A stretch of DNA of 64,000 nucleotides, from the NCBI GenBank assembly GCA_034620365.1, contig JAQGEQ010000175.1, positions 434,001 through 498,000 of the forward strand, written 5' to 3'. A program made the position numbers and the translations under genes. Below the pieces are notes generated by a model. It was not told the DNA's origin and made no database searches. It saw only the letters and a list, made by a program, of their open reading frames with translations. This stretch comes from Pegea sp. RAD2-039. Taxonomy: Eukaryota; Chordata; Thaliacea; Salpida; Salpidae. Each line of letters opens with the position of its first letter. Position 1 is the first letter of the stretch. Below are positions 1 through 12,800 of this stretch, piece after piece.

Positions 1-1
1 C

Positions 2-136
2 TTTTCTGTAAAACAAGGCAGAAGTTATAAGGGTCGATTTGTTGCTACTGCAGTAGTATTCCATCCTCCACGCCAACAAGGTATACAGCGGAGAAGAACT
101 GATGCAGCTTCACCCAGAAGGCGTTTCAACAGCTGA
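2..136 (+). CDS. Possible 3' end of an unidentified coding region
   Basis: From the left edge one frame stays open for 44 codons and ends at TGA 134-136. The base composition here is visibly less A+T-rich than in the following kilobases. The peptide is rich in Arg, Ser and Pro toward its end, with short runs such as QRRRTD and SPRRR. No domain or family was recognised. It could be the last exon of a gene lying mostly outside the window, or chance. There is no splice or polyadenylation evidence. Confidence 0.22.
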   Translation, partial: FSVKQGRSYKGRFVATAVVFHPPRQQGIQRRRTDAASPRRRFNS

Positions 137-397
137 CAGAACGACACTGAGTGACAATCTATCTGTGAAGTTCCGATTCTGGCTTTAAATTCAAAGTTTT
201 TGCGTCTCCTAGAAGTGTTGTCACTAAACAAACTGATGAGGCCCTTATACCTAGGTTTTTATAAACAATTTTTATCGCAAATATGTGTAAAGCCGGGTGT
301 GATAACCGCTATACTGCGTTGCAAGTTGATGAAGTTTGTTTATTAGAAAGAATTTTGAGAAAAAGGTCATTTTAATTAATAATTTTTGATTTAAACC
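137..397. other. Non-coding, nothing recognised
   Basis: A short stretch that becomes progressively A+T-rich. I see no gene or repeat in it. Confidence 0.4.
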
Positions 398-952
398 ATA
401 AGAAAATTTTAAAGAAATTTTAAAATTAAATAGAATTTCATGAATTTAAACATAAAGCATGAACTGTGATTCTGCAAATTTCTATTTAAACATGAAGAAG
501 ACATTTAATGAAAAATTCAAATATTTGGTTAAGAATGAATTGTGTGCAATTCAAATAATAATGACTAATCAAAATTCTTATGAAACATTGTCCTGCTTAG
601 TGGTGAAGCGGTTACTACACCTACCTTCTAGCTAGGAAGTACCGGGTTCGACCCCAGGTGGAGACATATAAAACTCCTGAAAAAAACATAAAAAACTCGT
701 GAGAATATGTGTTAGAGAGATGTGCTCTCTTTAGGCACCCTCCTTCGCATTTATATATATAAATAAATGAATAAAAAGATGCTGAGCTAATTTACAAAGT
801 CTTTTATTTATAATTGTCATTAATAATTTCAATATATTAGAAAACGCAAAGCAATTTCAAAACATATTCTAAAGTTAGATAATCTCATTGTAACCCACAA
901 CAGCTTGATAAAGATGTATTTTAATGATCATTTTATTGGATCTATTAGATCA
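398..952. repeat. Direct repeat, copy 1, interrupted by a SINE
   Basis: This segment is closely similar to 3497-3860. The shared blocks include TTTAAACATAAAGCATGAAC, ATTTGGTTAAGAATGAATTG and TGATCATTTTATTGGATCTA. Copy 1 is longer because a tRNA-derived SINE (about 588-775) sits between blocks that are contiguous in copy 2. The two copies flank the dehydrogenase gene in the same orientation, about 3.1 kb apart. Confidence 0.85.
588..775 (+). mobile_element. tRNA-derived SINE with LINE-like 3' tail
   Basis: A pol III-type head contains an A-box-like run (TAGTGGTGAAGCGG, about 599-612) and a B box (GGGTTCGACCCC, from about 644). The possible anticodon arm is imperfect. The body is short. The 3' part (about 699-775) matches the 3' tail of the LINE copies at 20.6, 28.7 and 41.35 kb: GTGAGAATATGTGTTAG, a GAGAG/CTCTC hairpin, then AGGCACCCTCC and CGCATTTAT, followed by an AATAAATGAATAAA-like run. 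Sharing a tail with a LINE is how many SINEs borrow a partner's reverse transcriptase, so this element was probably mobilised by that LINE family. The outer ends are known to about 10 bp, by comparison with the empty site in copy 2 near 3680. Confidence 0.82.
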
Positions 953-1875
953 AAATTTACTTTTAATCAATCATAATTAATTTATTTTTTAACTGAATAT
1001 ATCTAAGTGAACATAAGTATTCTCTATTACTAACTGGTTTTATTATTTTAAATGTAATTAAAAATTCTATACAAGATTATTGAACCATTTTTTTAAACAT
1101 GAAAATTTTTTAACCGATATTTTCAAACAGACTTAATATTTTATTGATTAAAATAATTTTTATACACTACATTATGGTTAAAATCGATTAAAATTTATTT
1201 TCACATTTACTTAATGTAAACTGTATATATCATTATTAACATTAATAAACTATTTATTTGTTTTGATGGTTTAAAGTGTCTTTTCTATTTTAAATCATCT
1301 AAAATTTTCTGATGAGTCATAACATCTTATAATTTTTAAACTAACACTCTTATAAAGTAAATAATTATTTTCCAATAAATTTAATGAAGCAGTTTTTAGT
1401 TCTTTTTTGATTTAAACGTTTTCAAAAGGTCATTGAGCTAATATTTTTCAATAAACACTTAGTTTGCTCTAGCTTTCTTAAAAGCTATAAAACCAAGAAA
1501 AGCTTTCGGTTCTAGCATAACTTCAGTATAAAACTAACCAAAATTACTTTAGAGTTTATTGAGTTTGTCGGTGTTGCTTATTTGAACCAGTTAGTTAGTA
1601 CTAAACTTACTTAAAAAATTGAATAAGATTATTTTGAATATTTATCATTAATTCTATAGATTGACTTTGTATAAATGAACTTTATATTATGGGAATAAAC
1701 GCTATCTCATCTTTATGTCGTTATTAAACTTATTTATAGTAATAAGATAATTGCATCTTAAAGCAGTTATTGTAGCGTCTTTTTTAACTATAAACACTTT
1801 AAATATTTTTAATACAATTTTTTTTAGCTTTGTTGTTTCATTGCTGAAATATTTAAATATATATGTGAACCAATA
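953..1875. other. 5' intergenic region of the dehydrogenase gene
   Basis: A+T-rich, with no coding frame or repeat recognised. At its right end a T-tract and AG (1826-1827) precede the dehydrogenase ATG by 48 nt and could be a trans-splice or 5' UTR acceptor. Confidence 0.5.
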
Positions 1876-2835
1876 ATGACTGCGTTAAAAGGAAAAGTTG
1901 CTTTAATTACTGGGGCATCAGCCGGCATTGGGGAAGCAATCGCTAGAAAACTAGTCAAGCTTGATATGAAGGTAGTTGGTTGTGCTAGGAACAAAGATAA
2001 CTTGACAAAACTGTCCACTGACCTGAACAAAAGTGGACCAGGAAAGTTTTTTCCAGTCAAGTGTGATGTGACAAAAGAAAGTGATATTTTGGAAATGTTT
2101 AAATTCATTGAAAATAAATTTGGGACTACTCACGCTTGCATCAACAACGCCGGTCTTGCTCACGACGCACCCATCTTATCTGGTAAAACAAAAGTAACAT
2201 AATCTCACTTTTTGTCAATACCAGTTGTTACCTTGTTTTTATCTAAGGACTGGAGAAACATGTTTGAGATTAATGTTATTGGATTGTGCGTTTGTACGAG
2301 AGAAGCTTATAAGTTGATGGAAAAGGCCAAGGTTAATGATGGTCACTTTGTATTGATGAATAGTGTGGTTGGTCATCAAGTCGATCTTGATGTTTACTCA
2401 GCAACCAAGTTTTCTGTCACTGCATTGACAGAGATTCTACGAAAAGAACTTCGTGAGAAGAAGAGTAGAATCAGAGTGACTTCTATCTCACCTGGACTTG
2501 TCAATACTGATTTTCTTGCCAAGTAAACAATTTAGAGTTTTAAAAAATGATTTATCAAAGAGCTCAAATCAAATTATCTTAAAAAATTACAATTATTAAA
2601 AAAACCTTCTAAGATTATTGATAAAAAATATCAAATTATTAACTAATTATTCTCAATAAAATTTATTACCAACTTGTATTTCAGGTATACAAAAGGTGAT
2701 GAAAAACTGGCTAACCAGGTTATAGATAACTTTGGCTGGTTGAATGCTGATGATATCGCTGGTTCAGTTGTTTATGCTTTGCAGTCTCCACTTCAAATGG
2801 ATGTTCACGATATCATAATTAAAAGTAATAATTAG
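1876..2835 (+). CDS. Short-chain dehydrogenase/reductase, DHRS11/farnesol-dehydrogenase-like
   Basis: Three exons (1876-2193, 2248-2522, 2685-2835) join to 247 residues; human DHRS11 has about 260. The protein is a classical NADP(H)-type SDR with a Rossmann fold. Residues seen: cofactor motif TGASAGIG (12-19), CDV (63-65), NNAG (90-93), Asn115, and catalytic Ser145, Tyr156 and Lys160 in YSATK, followed by SPG. These are the full SDR catalytic set. DHRS11 relatives reduce carbonyls of steroids and terpenoids; the substrate here is unknown. The first intron is only 54 bp. I chose its donor at 2194 because it keeps the usual spacing from LSGKTK to DWRNMF; an alternative donor at 2183 gives a poorer match. 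AATAAA lies at 2952-2957. The gene sits between two direct repeat copies. Confidence 0.9.
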
Positions 2836-3496
2836 AAGCAAAAATGGTGATGTAGATGATGTTAATGAAGAAATATCAATTTTCTACCAATTTTTCGACA
2901 CATTTTAAACATTTTATTCTGTATTAATTAACTTTTTCTTTGGAATAGATAAATAAAAGCAAATAACGTTAATAATAAGAGCAGATAACGTTGTTCGTAA
3001 ATTACAGATTTTAAATAAAATGATCAGAATTCTACTACTGTACTAATACTAAACATCTGATATCTTGTTTTTGTTACTTGTCGTTTACTCAAAACCAACA
3101 AACTCTCTTAATTAATTTAACAGAAATTTGATAAGTACAGCTAAAGGTTCAAAACAAAAACAAACTCATTTTAATCTTGAGATAAAGCAAAGAATTTAGT
3201 TTAGATCTAGAAATTATCAAAAATTGTTAGTATCTATAAAACAAACTCATCAAATTATATTCATTTTTATTCATAATTTCAAACATGATTTTAAAAGATA
3301 GTCAATATTACAAAATAAAATTTATTCATTTTCGAAAAATTCATTGGATTTAAATATTAAACAAAACCCTGAATTGATAAAAGTATCACCAATTATTTAT
3401 GAGATGAAATACTTGATTTTTACGTAAAGCAATTTTTGAATTACCATTTTGTTTACAAAATATTGACAAACCATTGGTTACTATTGTGGATCATAT
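2836..3496. other. 3' region of the dehydrogenase gene
   Basis: Holds a polyadenylation-type signal AATAAA at 2952-2957. The rest is A+T-rich sequence with nothing recognised. Confidence 0.45.
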
Positions 3497-3860
3497 TATA
3501 AGAAAATTTTCAATCAATATTAAATAAAATTTCACGAATTTAAACATAAAGCATGAACTGTGGTTCTGTAAATCTCTATTTAAACATGAAGAAGACATTT
3601 AATAAGAAACTCAAATATTTGGTTAAGAATGAATTGCAATTCCAATAATAATGACTAATCAAAATTCTTATGAAATATATAAAGATGCTGAGCTATTTAA
3701 CAAAGATTTTTATTTGTAATTGTCACTAATAATTTCAATATGTTAGAAAACGTAAAGCAATTTCAAAATATATTCTAAAGTTAGATAATCTCATTGTAAA
3801 CCTCAACAGCTTGATAAAGATGTATTTTAATGATCATTTTATTGGATCTATTAGATCAAG
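3497..3860. repeat. Direct repeat, copy 2 (empty SINE site)
   Basis: Matches 398-952 without the SINE. Here CTTATGAA runs through ATATATA directly into AAGATGCTGAGC, which shows the pre-insertion state. Small indels and substitutions separate the copies, so the duplication is not recent. Homology ends shortly after GGATCTATTAGATCAA in both copies. Confidence 0.85.
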
Positions 3861-5682
3861 TATACTTTGTAGTAAATTGAATTATTTAAATATTTGTAAA
3901 GTAGGAAAAAACTTCCATTGACTTTCATTTTAATCAAATTATTGTAAAAGTTTGTTTCTAAAATACTTCATAATCAGTTTCAGTTTAATTTAGTATTAAG
4001 TAGCTTCAAATCTTATTAATGTAACCTAATTTTGCCAGAGAAGAAATCTTTTATATTTATAAATTTTTGAAATAAGTATCTTCCAAAGTGAAATCAGGAT
4101 AAAGTGGTAATTGTGTGTCAAGAGCTCTTCGTACTAAACCTCCTTCTATTGTCAATGTACTTTCAATATTTTAACAAAACAAGTCAAACAAACTTTCATT
4201 ATGAATAGCTTCAGTTTAAGTGCTGATGGACGGTATAGGGATTAACACTTTATTGTTTTTCTTAATCCTTTAACCGTGTTGCTTTTAGTGAATATGTCAG
4301 GCTGTGAAAACACACTAGCGTTGATTCGAACGCAAATAAGAGCTTTAAACTCAATTCAAAGCAAGACAATTTTTATTGGAGACTTTTTTTTATTTTTTAT
4401 TAAAGATTATGGTTTGAAAATATCGATTACTATTTGCTTAGTCGTAAGTTTTAAGTTATTTTTAAGTATTGTGATGATAACATATCAGTATATAAGAGAT
4501 ATGAAACGTGTTGATAAGGTATTTACAGAAAGTATCAGTTAGATTACAGATAAAATAAATGTCCTTGTTGGAAACAAACTATAACACTTCAAGTGCTTTA
4601 GTCTTAGCTTATTTGAAAGCTATTTATAGTTGTTTTTAATTTTAGACCAATTATGATATTTAACTTGATTATTTATGAATCAACATTAGATATTGATAAG
4701 ACGTCCGATAAAAAGACAACCTTAATTTTCATATATGATTTTGTTAGCTACAAACTTATTTTCAGTCTTATATAAGAATGTTAAAATTTAGCTAAAAAAA
4801 TATTATAAGGAACTTAGACTGGTAAAAACGTTTGTATAAACAGTTCTTAAGTTCACTTTACACAAAGTAATATTGTTCGTTTGATGCTATATAGTTACAT
4901 AAATGGTTTCACCTTAATCACATAGTGACTCGAAAAATAAGCTGATTAAACATCATAATGAAAATATTATTTGATTGTATTTAAGTCAGTTTGCTCAGAA
5001 AGAAGTTTAGCTTAAAGTTGCTGAAAAAGAAGAAGTATTTTTTGAAGATTTTAGTAAGCTTTAAAATCCTAGACATTTACAATAAGCCTCTAATTACATT
5101 GAAAACTTTTTGTATTTTATTCCACTGAACTTCACTTGAAAAACTAGTTGAGACAGCTCGGAAAGTTTAACTTTTTAAGATAAGTTAAAAGTTTATTGAT
5201 AGAATTTAGAATGACAACTAAAAGAAAAGAAAATTAAATCTTTTAAAAAACTTACCATTCTATTTTACTTCATTGAAAAGTTAATGTTTCATAGTTTAGT
5301 TTGTTTTGCAGTTTCTTTAAGAATTTTAGTGATTAAGCTTGAAAAGAGTGCAAGGCAGGTATTTCTGTTTCTTAAATAATATTTAAGTTGTAAGCTAATC
5401 ATATAGAAATACTAAATTAATTGTATCTAAAACAGTCTACTGTTTTTTCTTAGATACATATTCGAAATATTTCAAAAAATGAGAAAAACAATAACTTTTT
5501 GCTTACAAAAAAGATTAAATAGTTTATAATTAACTACTATTACGGATATTACTCAATAAATTTCAATTAAAATAACTTTATATATTGAATGTTTAGTAAA
5601 TTCAAAAACGTATTTTTTAGAGTTAATAAATACAGTTTCATTTTTCAAATTTTGTAAAATTTATTTAACTAATAAAACTGGA
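3861..5682. other. Intergenic, one weak small ORF
   Basis: Mostly A+T-rich. It contains one possible small membrane ORF (4294-4542, listed separately). A T-rich run with AG at 5619-5620 lies 62 nt before the CIMIP2 start codon. Confidence 0.4.
4294..4542 (+). CDS. Possible small one-pass membrane protein
   Basis: An ATG-started frame of 82 codons. The N-terminal half is polar, and a strongly hydrophobic run (ISITICLVVSFKLFLSIVMI) could span a membrane; the tail after it is charged. No homolog was recognised and no splice context supports it. In A+T-rich DNA such hydrophobic frames arise by chance, so this is weak. Confidence 0.2.
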   Translation: MSGCENTLALIRTQIRALNSIQSKTIFIGDFFLFFIKDYGLKISITICLVVSFKLFLSIVMITYQYIRDMKRVDKVFTESIS

Positions 5683-8642
5683 ATGGTTTTGATAACACAA
5701 TTCAATCTTCATCAAGACTTAAGAAGTTCTTCGCTTGCAGCCAAAGAGCCTTACCATATTCCTGGGTAACCACTAAGCTTTTTAATTCGATTATAAGATT
5801 GGTGAATAGAGTTTCAGATGTTAACTTTAATTGTTTGTATAATTCTAACTTCGTTATTCAAACGAAATAAAAAACTTTTTGGGCTTAAACATTTTTAGTT
5901 GATAAAAATGCTCTGATATATATTAGCTTTATATAGACTTTAGTATAAGCTTTTATTTTAAGAGATTGAATTTAAAGTTACTTTAGTGGTATTGAAAGTA
6001 GAAAAAAACAAATACAAAGGATTCTTTGTCACCTATTTGATTGATTACTTTAAATTGTAAAAAAAGATTTCTAAAACTTCTTAAGCACCAAACTTTTCTT
6101 GGCATAAGATTGTCAATTTGATGAATTTGTTCATTTTGTTACCGTTGGCGTCTAAAACTTAATTCAAAGCTTTATAATTTTACTAAATTATCAATACAAA
6201 ACTTATCTTAGATTATTTATTTCAGATATGCGGGGCATAAGCCTCAGTATAATTTTCAGTGTGGCGATACATTTGGAAAAACAACTAATAAACTGTTAAC
6301 TTCAACAAAAGTTTCACGTTCACCAATTTCAATACTTCAACCAATAACACAGAGGAAGGTTTCCACAGCTCCTGAGACTGCAGATTCGAATTCAAAAGTA
6401 TCAACTTTCATTTGAAATATTTCAAATAATTATTAAAGTTTTTGAGACTAACAACTTACATAATAACTAATTATTTATATAATTAGCAAATTCACTAACT
6501 AATGTTATACTTCTAAAGATACTAATTTTATTAAAAGAAGATTTTACAGTGTTAAAGATGAAATGCTTTTGATTTAAAGGTCTGTTTTTTAATTGTTTTC
6601 AGAATATAGTCAACTTGCTGAACAGAAGATACCTTGAACAGTTTTCTGATAAGGTTTTCAAACCTCAAATGAGATCTGGCTACAGCGGTAAAAACTTTTT
6701 AAAATCGAACGTTTATTATCTAGATATAAATCTAAGGAATTCAAAACAATTACTTTATAAGCAAATATTAAAGCAGTAAAATTAACGAGCATTTTGGTTG
6801 ATAATATGAGTTTACACTTGAAAACATACTACAAAGTTAAACTGAACTATTTGTTATGTAATTATATAGAAAGCAAAAATAAAGAAATTAATGTTTGATT
6901 ATTTTAAGGGTGTAGAAAAGTTTGATTTTTTTTTTGGGATAGACGCTTTTTCTCAAAGTACTTTTAATTGTTACCAGAAATAAAAGTTTTTTTTATTTAA
7001 AGAATATTTGAGTAAAATATAAAATAAATAATGATCAGACTTTTAATGCCAAATCACAACCCTTTTTGTCAATCTTTAAACAAATATGCTTTACTATTTC
7101 TATGTTTTTTATTCTTTGATTATTAAAAAAGGCTGAATATTTTATATTGAGATTGTTTTGTGTATTTTCAACAAATAGTTTATTAAAAAGTTGATAATTT
7201 GATGTTTGCTTAAAGGGTTAGAGTTAGATGTCTATAAATTAAAATCAATTGCCATCTTTAAAGATATAATTCACTTATTTTATTTCATAAATATATATTT
7301 TAAGTATACAGTGATGAAAACATATGTGTTTGTTGTTTTTGTAACCATGTGATGTATAACTAGAACGTGGTGGTCGTATTTAGAGAACTATTTGTTTGTA
7401 AAGTAATTTCTATAAGTAGAAAAACATTCGTGAACTGATAGAAAATTTAAAAATTAAATTGTGATTTAAAGAAAGCATTGTCACGAGATAAAATCCTTTT
7501 TTTAGGTCATGTTCCTGGAGCTAGTTTTTCAATCTATCATGGAAAAAACTTTCCAAACATTTGCGATCAGGCATTATCAGTCTTTTCTACAATGCAAATT
7601 CAAAATAGAAAGAAATTAGAGAAAACACGACAGATTACTACTCTTTCAACGCCTCGACAACCTGTAAGATTTGATTTAATTTGCTTTTTTGCCAACTATT
7701 TTATTTTCTAAATTGTATATTTAATCTCATCTTATCAGCCAGCAGATTACAATTCTTCAAAAGTTTTGATTTAACACTAAATATTTTTCAGCCTAATTTT
7801 ATATTAATAGATATTTTAATTTGTAGAAAAGCTTTTGTTTTCTAAGATTTAGTAGTTAGACCAGAAATTTACTGCTGCTTTACTGATATAAATCTAGTGC
7901 TTACAGTTATGTTGTTTAAGAAAACTGAACAATTGAATCGATATCCATTTCAAGTAATTCGATCTCAAAATTATTCGACTGAAAAAACTACCAGCAAGCA
8001 ACAGTCTGCCAACTCTATTTCCAGTGGTGATAAACAAAAATATTTCATATCTGGTGACTTGATTTTTATTTATCTTACTCAAATAGTAAAACGTTAAATC
8101 TACTTTACAAGTTTTTAAAAATCATTTTGACTCAAAATACAAAATTTCATTACTTATATAAAGTTTTGAAAAGTTTTCTTTTAATGTTTAAATTAAATTT
8201 TGAAACACTTTATATAACTTGTGATGAAATATAACTGCTTTTCACAGGTTATTCTGGACATATACCATTTTATAAGGATGTAGGTGGCCGCAGTTTTGTT
8301 CCAGTTACAAACTCTGCCTTAAACATATTTGCAAATCAACAAGAACATAATCGAACAGTAAAAGCAATGCCTATAACACAAAAATCTATCAAAGAACAGA
8401 AGATAATAACAGATTATAATCTTCAATCAAAAAAAGAGAAATCTTCAAAAATATATGAAACAAATAAAGGTTTGATACCAAGTTATTCAGGTTATGTACC
8501 AGGTGATTTAATCAAATTGATTTTCTGAATACAACTTAATTTTTTATTCTTACTATTAGGTGAGAAGTTCCGCCATGGAAATCGTTTTACTGTTTCAACT
8601 TCTTATGTTCAAACGCATTTATTGAACACTTCATGTTATTAG
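5683..8642 (+). CDS. CIMIP2: Ciliary microtubule inner protein 2 (FAM166 family)
   Basis: Exons 5683-5765, 6226-6397, 6603-6687, 7506-7663, 7921-8053, 8248-8502 and 8560-8642 join in frame to 322 residues. A 24-nt micro-exon (7739-7762) may be added. The family sits inside the doublet microtubules of motile cilia and sperm flagella. Four copies of the family repeat are visible: IPGYAGHKP..F..GDTFG, SGYSGHVPG..F..GKNF, SGYSGHIPF..GRSF and SYSGYVPG..F..GNRF. Each is interrupted by an intron at a glycine codon. Exon 1 was found by hand: ATG 5683, ending in HIPG exactly where the first repeat needs it. The exon 5 boundary (7921 or 7907) is the least certain. AATAAA is at 8794-8799. Confidence 0.88.
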
Positions 8643-9854
8643 TAAGAACTGTTCAGTCCAAACCATATTTCAGTAAACGTCCCTTAGTCATGATTTCAAA
8701 ACTTATTTAAATCAGTTTTAGTTTAGAAATTGTTTATCATGTTTTTGACTTTGAGTATTAGTGTGCGCTTGGCAATTTACAAAATGATATGTTAAATAAA
8801 TAAATTAAATATATTTTGTTACTCATATTCAAGTTCTGAATATTGGTTGATTCGGAATTTTTTAAGATCATCAATTAAATCAGTCTTAGAATTTTGAGGT
8901 TATAATTACTCAAAAAACAACATAAGATCTAACATCAATTATAAACAAAATTGTGTTTTAGTTCCACTATCTTATAGAAACAGTTTATTACAGCAATCAT
9001 GTCATTAGAAATATTGTTAACTGAAATTTAGAATTTATATTACAAGCATGTTTATTGTGATTAACTTCTGGTTGTCTACAAGATTTTTATTTCTTTTTAG
9101 AAATATTTATTCCATACCAAATAAATCTTATTTAAAAATTGTAAACATTTTTTGATAAAAGAGCTTTACTATTATAAATATCCATTCTTTATTCATCTAA
9201 AATATTCTAATTACAGACAGATATCACTCATAATAATTTTGATTTACACGTAATTACAGAAATTTACATTTAATTAGCAACTAACCAAAATTAATCTAGT
9301 CATCACACAGTCATCACGTACCTAATAAACTCCCACGTTATTCGATTTCTTAATATATCGTGACAACATCTGATTTTGAAATATAGAAATTTTAATTTTT
9401 ACATTTTCAATATCTTATTTTCATCGTTTAACAACATCAAGAAAATATTATTCAGTCATTAATTTTAGTTTGATTAACATTTTTGTAAACTACATAAGCA
9501 ACACTTTCGAAGTTTTCTATTTATTATGCGATTTATAGAACCATGATTAGAATGAAATTCAAAGATAGAATAAAATAAAATTAGGAAAGTAGAATAACGT
9601 ATGCAGCAGATGAATATAAAAGAAGAGTTATTAAGAAGTCGGAATATTTTAATTACTCGATCAGAAAATATTTGTTCAAAATTATTTGTGTTCAAAGAAA
9701 ACACATAAATGAGGAAAAAAACTCAAATTTTATGAAAAATGAAGGCAATTTTATAGTTTCAATACTTTTAAATTGTGCATTTTTACAAAAAGCATTTTTA
9801 ATATATTCTATGAAAGCTGGATTAGAGTAGAATAGAAATAATTGAATGAGAAGC
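8643..9854. other. Convergent intergenic region
   Basis: Lies between the 3' ends of CIMIP2 (plus) and the divergent PRODH copy (minus). It holds a polyadenylation-type AATAAA at 8794-8799. Otherwise it is A+T-rich with nothing recognised. Confidence 0.5.
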
Positions 9855-12800
9855 TTAAAATCCAACAAATCTGCGTCGAAATTCCTTCAAATACATCTTT
9901 CGTTCAATATTTGCTCTTCCATCTAAAACTGACTGATTTTCTTGGGTTCTACGATGAAGATATGGCAATACTTCCATTACAGGTCCATAAGGAACATATT
10001 TATAAACTTTTATGTTTGCATTACCTAAATATCAAATGAAATTTAATCATTTTAATAATATTTCATTTAATTTAAAAAAATGTTTTGTAAAGTTTTTCTT
10101 TTTAAAATTTTGTAGATATTATTATATTCATAAAAAACTCACTTAAAGCATAAGTCACGTGATCACACATTCCCATTAATTGAGCAAATGTGACATCATG
10201 TTCGGATGTATTTAATTGAAGATCATTCATTCTACGAATCAAATTTAAAAGTTTTTCAACTTAAGAGTGATAACTTACAAGTTTAGTAAGCGATAAATTG
10301 TATTTTCATTGTGTCCTGCTATTATAGTAGAGACTTTGGGGTTTTGTTTTGTTTCTTTTAGTAATGTTATCACGTTTTCTTCGTAATTTCTAACAAAAGT
10401 TTTATTAATTTCAATAATTTTACTGATAATTTCTGTAAAAGCAACCTAATTGTTGTAAGAAAATAAATAAATTCAATCTTTTTTTTAAATTTATCGAATA
10501 TCAAAACAATTGTTTGAGTATTCACTTAGTTGTGTCATCATATGTGTCCTGAATTGGATCTTCATATTCCAGTGTCCTTGCTCTTTCGCGTTCATGACTC
10601 ATATAAGCACCTCTAACCATTTTATTTCCAAAATGAAAGTTAAGTCGTTTTGATAATTCTAAATCCATATGTAAAGTATTTCTTGTTTTCTGAAATTTTT
10701 TGAGATTTGAAAATATCTTTCAAATATTTTTACCGATTTATCTTTAATATTAGAAATCTCTTATCTAATATAAATTGAATTTCTTAAAGATTACTTCTTA
10801 AATAACTTAAGTTTAAGAAGTAATTTTTAGTTATATATTGTATTCAATCTTCTAATATTTCTGCTAAATAATTTTTTTGTTCATGTTTATTCAAATACAA
10901 TTTTTATAGCTTAAATAATATACTAGTATCAAAATTATATGAAGTTTATCTAGAATATGTTTCTTATATAAGCATTCTTTGATTTTGATAATAGTTTAAT
11001 TATTAAAATTAATAATATTATGTTTGTACCTTTAAGTAATTTTGATAAGTGTTTACTATTGTAGGTTTCTGGTTGTTATGAGTTTTCATCAGCTCCATTG
11101 CTACTGCATTAATAGCAGTTTGAAAGTAGGTGTGTTCTGCATCTACTATCAACTTCACATTTAACTTAATAGCATTCTCAACAAGATTTTGTAGTCGTTC
11201 CAACATTACTTGAATAGATTTCATTTCTTCATCATTAAGTTTTGTAGCCTCAAAATTCTATTTAAACAATTATTAGTTATAGTTTTGATGACCTTGTAAT
11301 CAGGTAATTAAATAAAATAGAAGTAAAAAATACTTAGAAAACATAAATGAAAAAATTGAGTTTGTTAATATAACTGTACGTATAATATTTGTAGTTTGTA
11401 GATACCTTTAATTCGTTAATTTGATTAAAAAGTTCGTCATTCATAATGTTACTATTCCAGTCGATTATGTCAAAAAAATTGTTTTTATTCGTTGTGAGTT
11501 TTGTGAATAAATCTTTTGATGGTGAAAGTTTATTCTGCAAAAAATAAAAAATAATTTTACAAAAAAAAGTAATTATCAAATAATTATAAATTTAAGAGCT
11601 AATCAATAAATATCTTTTAAAATTCTTGTAATTTTTCACCTGGAACAGATTATAGTAAACTTTAATGTTTGAGTCTCCAAAAAGTTTTTCAAAAAGATTG
11701 AAACGTTGTTCTAAAACTTCATTAAGTTTAAGCTGAAAGTTTAAAGATATAAATTTGTAATATAGAAAGTAAAATATGTCAGAAAAAATCAACTTACTAA
11801 AATTCTGGGTGGAATAAAAGCAGTAAGTTTCAAACAAACTGAAGTCTCTCCTTTACATTTGCTTGCAATATCTATAGACCTGATACAGAATATACAAGCT
11901 AATTTTCATTTAGTTTTTCTAGGTTAAAAAATAGTTACAAAAAGTTTTAAGGTTGTCGATTAATAGTGTTGGTTTATAGTAGCTATTTTCAGTTGTAATT
12001 AAATACCAAATGATAACACATATTTTTTTCAGGGTTTTGGCAAATAATTAAAGAATTGAATTTGTTTTCATCTTATATCAAATATATTAATTTTGAGTAT
12101 TCTATCTGATATAAAACCCAAATGTGAAATATCTAACCTTTGGGTTTCCTCAAAAACACTTTTGTATTGTACATCATCAAGTTCTCCTAAAAAAGATGTT
12201 TTTTGCAGTTTGCAATTATTTAAGTCATAACATGTTTTTAATCTCGAAAAATTGTCTATGTAATTCATTTTTCTTTGATAACTTTTCTAAAAATTGCTTA
12301 GACTATGATTTAATAAATTCATGGAAAGAAAATCATCAAACTTTTTTCTTAAATCAATTTAATTTTTCAATGATGTTTTAATCTAGTATTATAAATGAAA
12401 CAATCATTAAATACCTTCTGTATCTCCTTCAACAGAATACGCCAAACTTGTTCCAATTCCATAATTCCACAGTTGTTCTGTCAAAGTCTAAATATTCAAG
12501 TTAATGAAAACTCACTACTGCAAACTTATATTGTTAAAAACTCACTAAGATATCTTTACTGTTGTGACTGGTTGCAAAATGCCCATAAAATGTAGCTTGC
12601 ATTAATCTTTCAAAAATATTTTTAGTTGTAAATTTGGATGCCATTTTGAAAAGCTAAATAAAAGTTAAAACTTTATTTTTTACAAATTGGTTTTTATCAT
12701 TTATTCTTTAATTAAAGAATAGTTTGTAAAAAAAACATTATTCTGGTAAAATGTTAAAATCAAAGTTGCTTTAATTTATTAAAATTGTTTTTTCATATTA

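Noticed and set aside
2183-2224. Alternative first intron of the dehydrogenase (donor 2183, acceptor 2224)
   Set aside because: In frame, but it gives an atypical VVTLFLSK insertion before the conserved DWRNMF. The 2194-2247 intron gives the normal family spacing.
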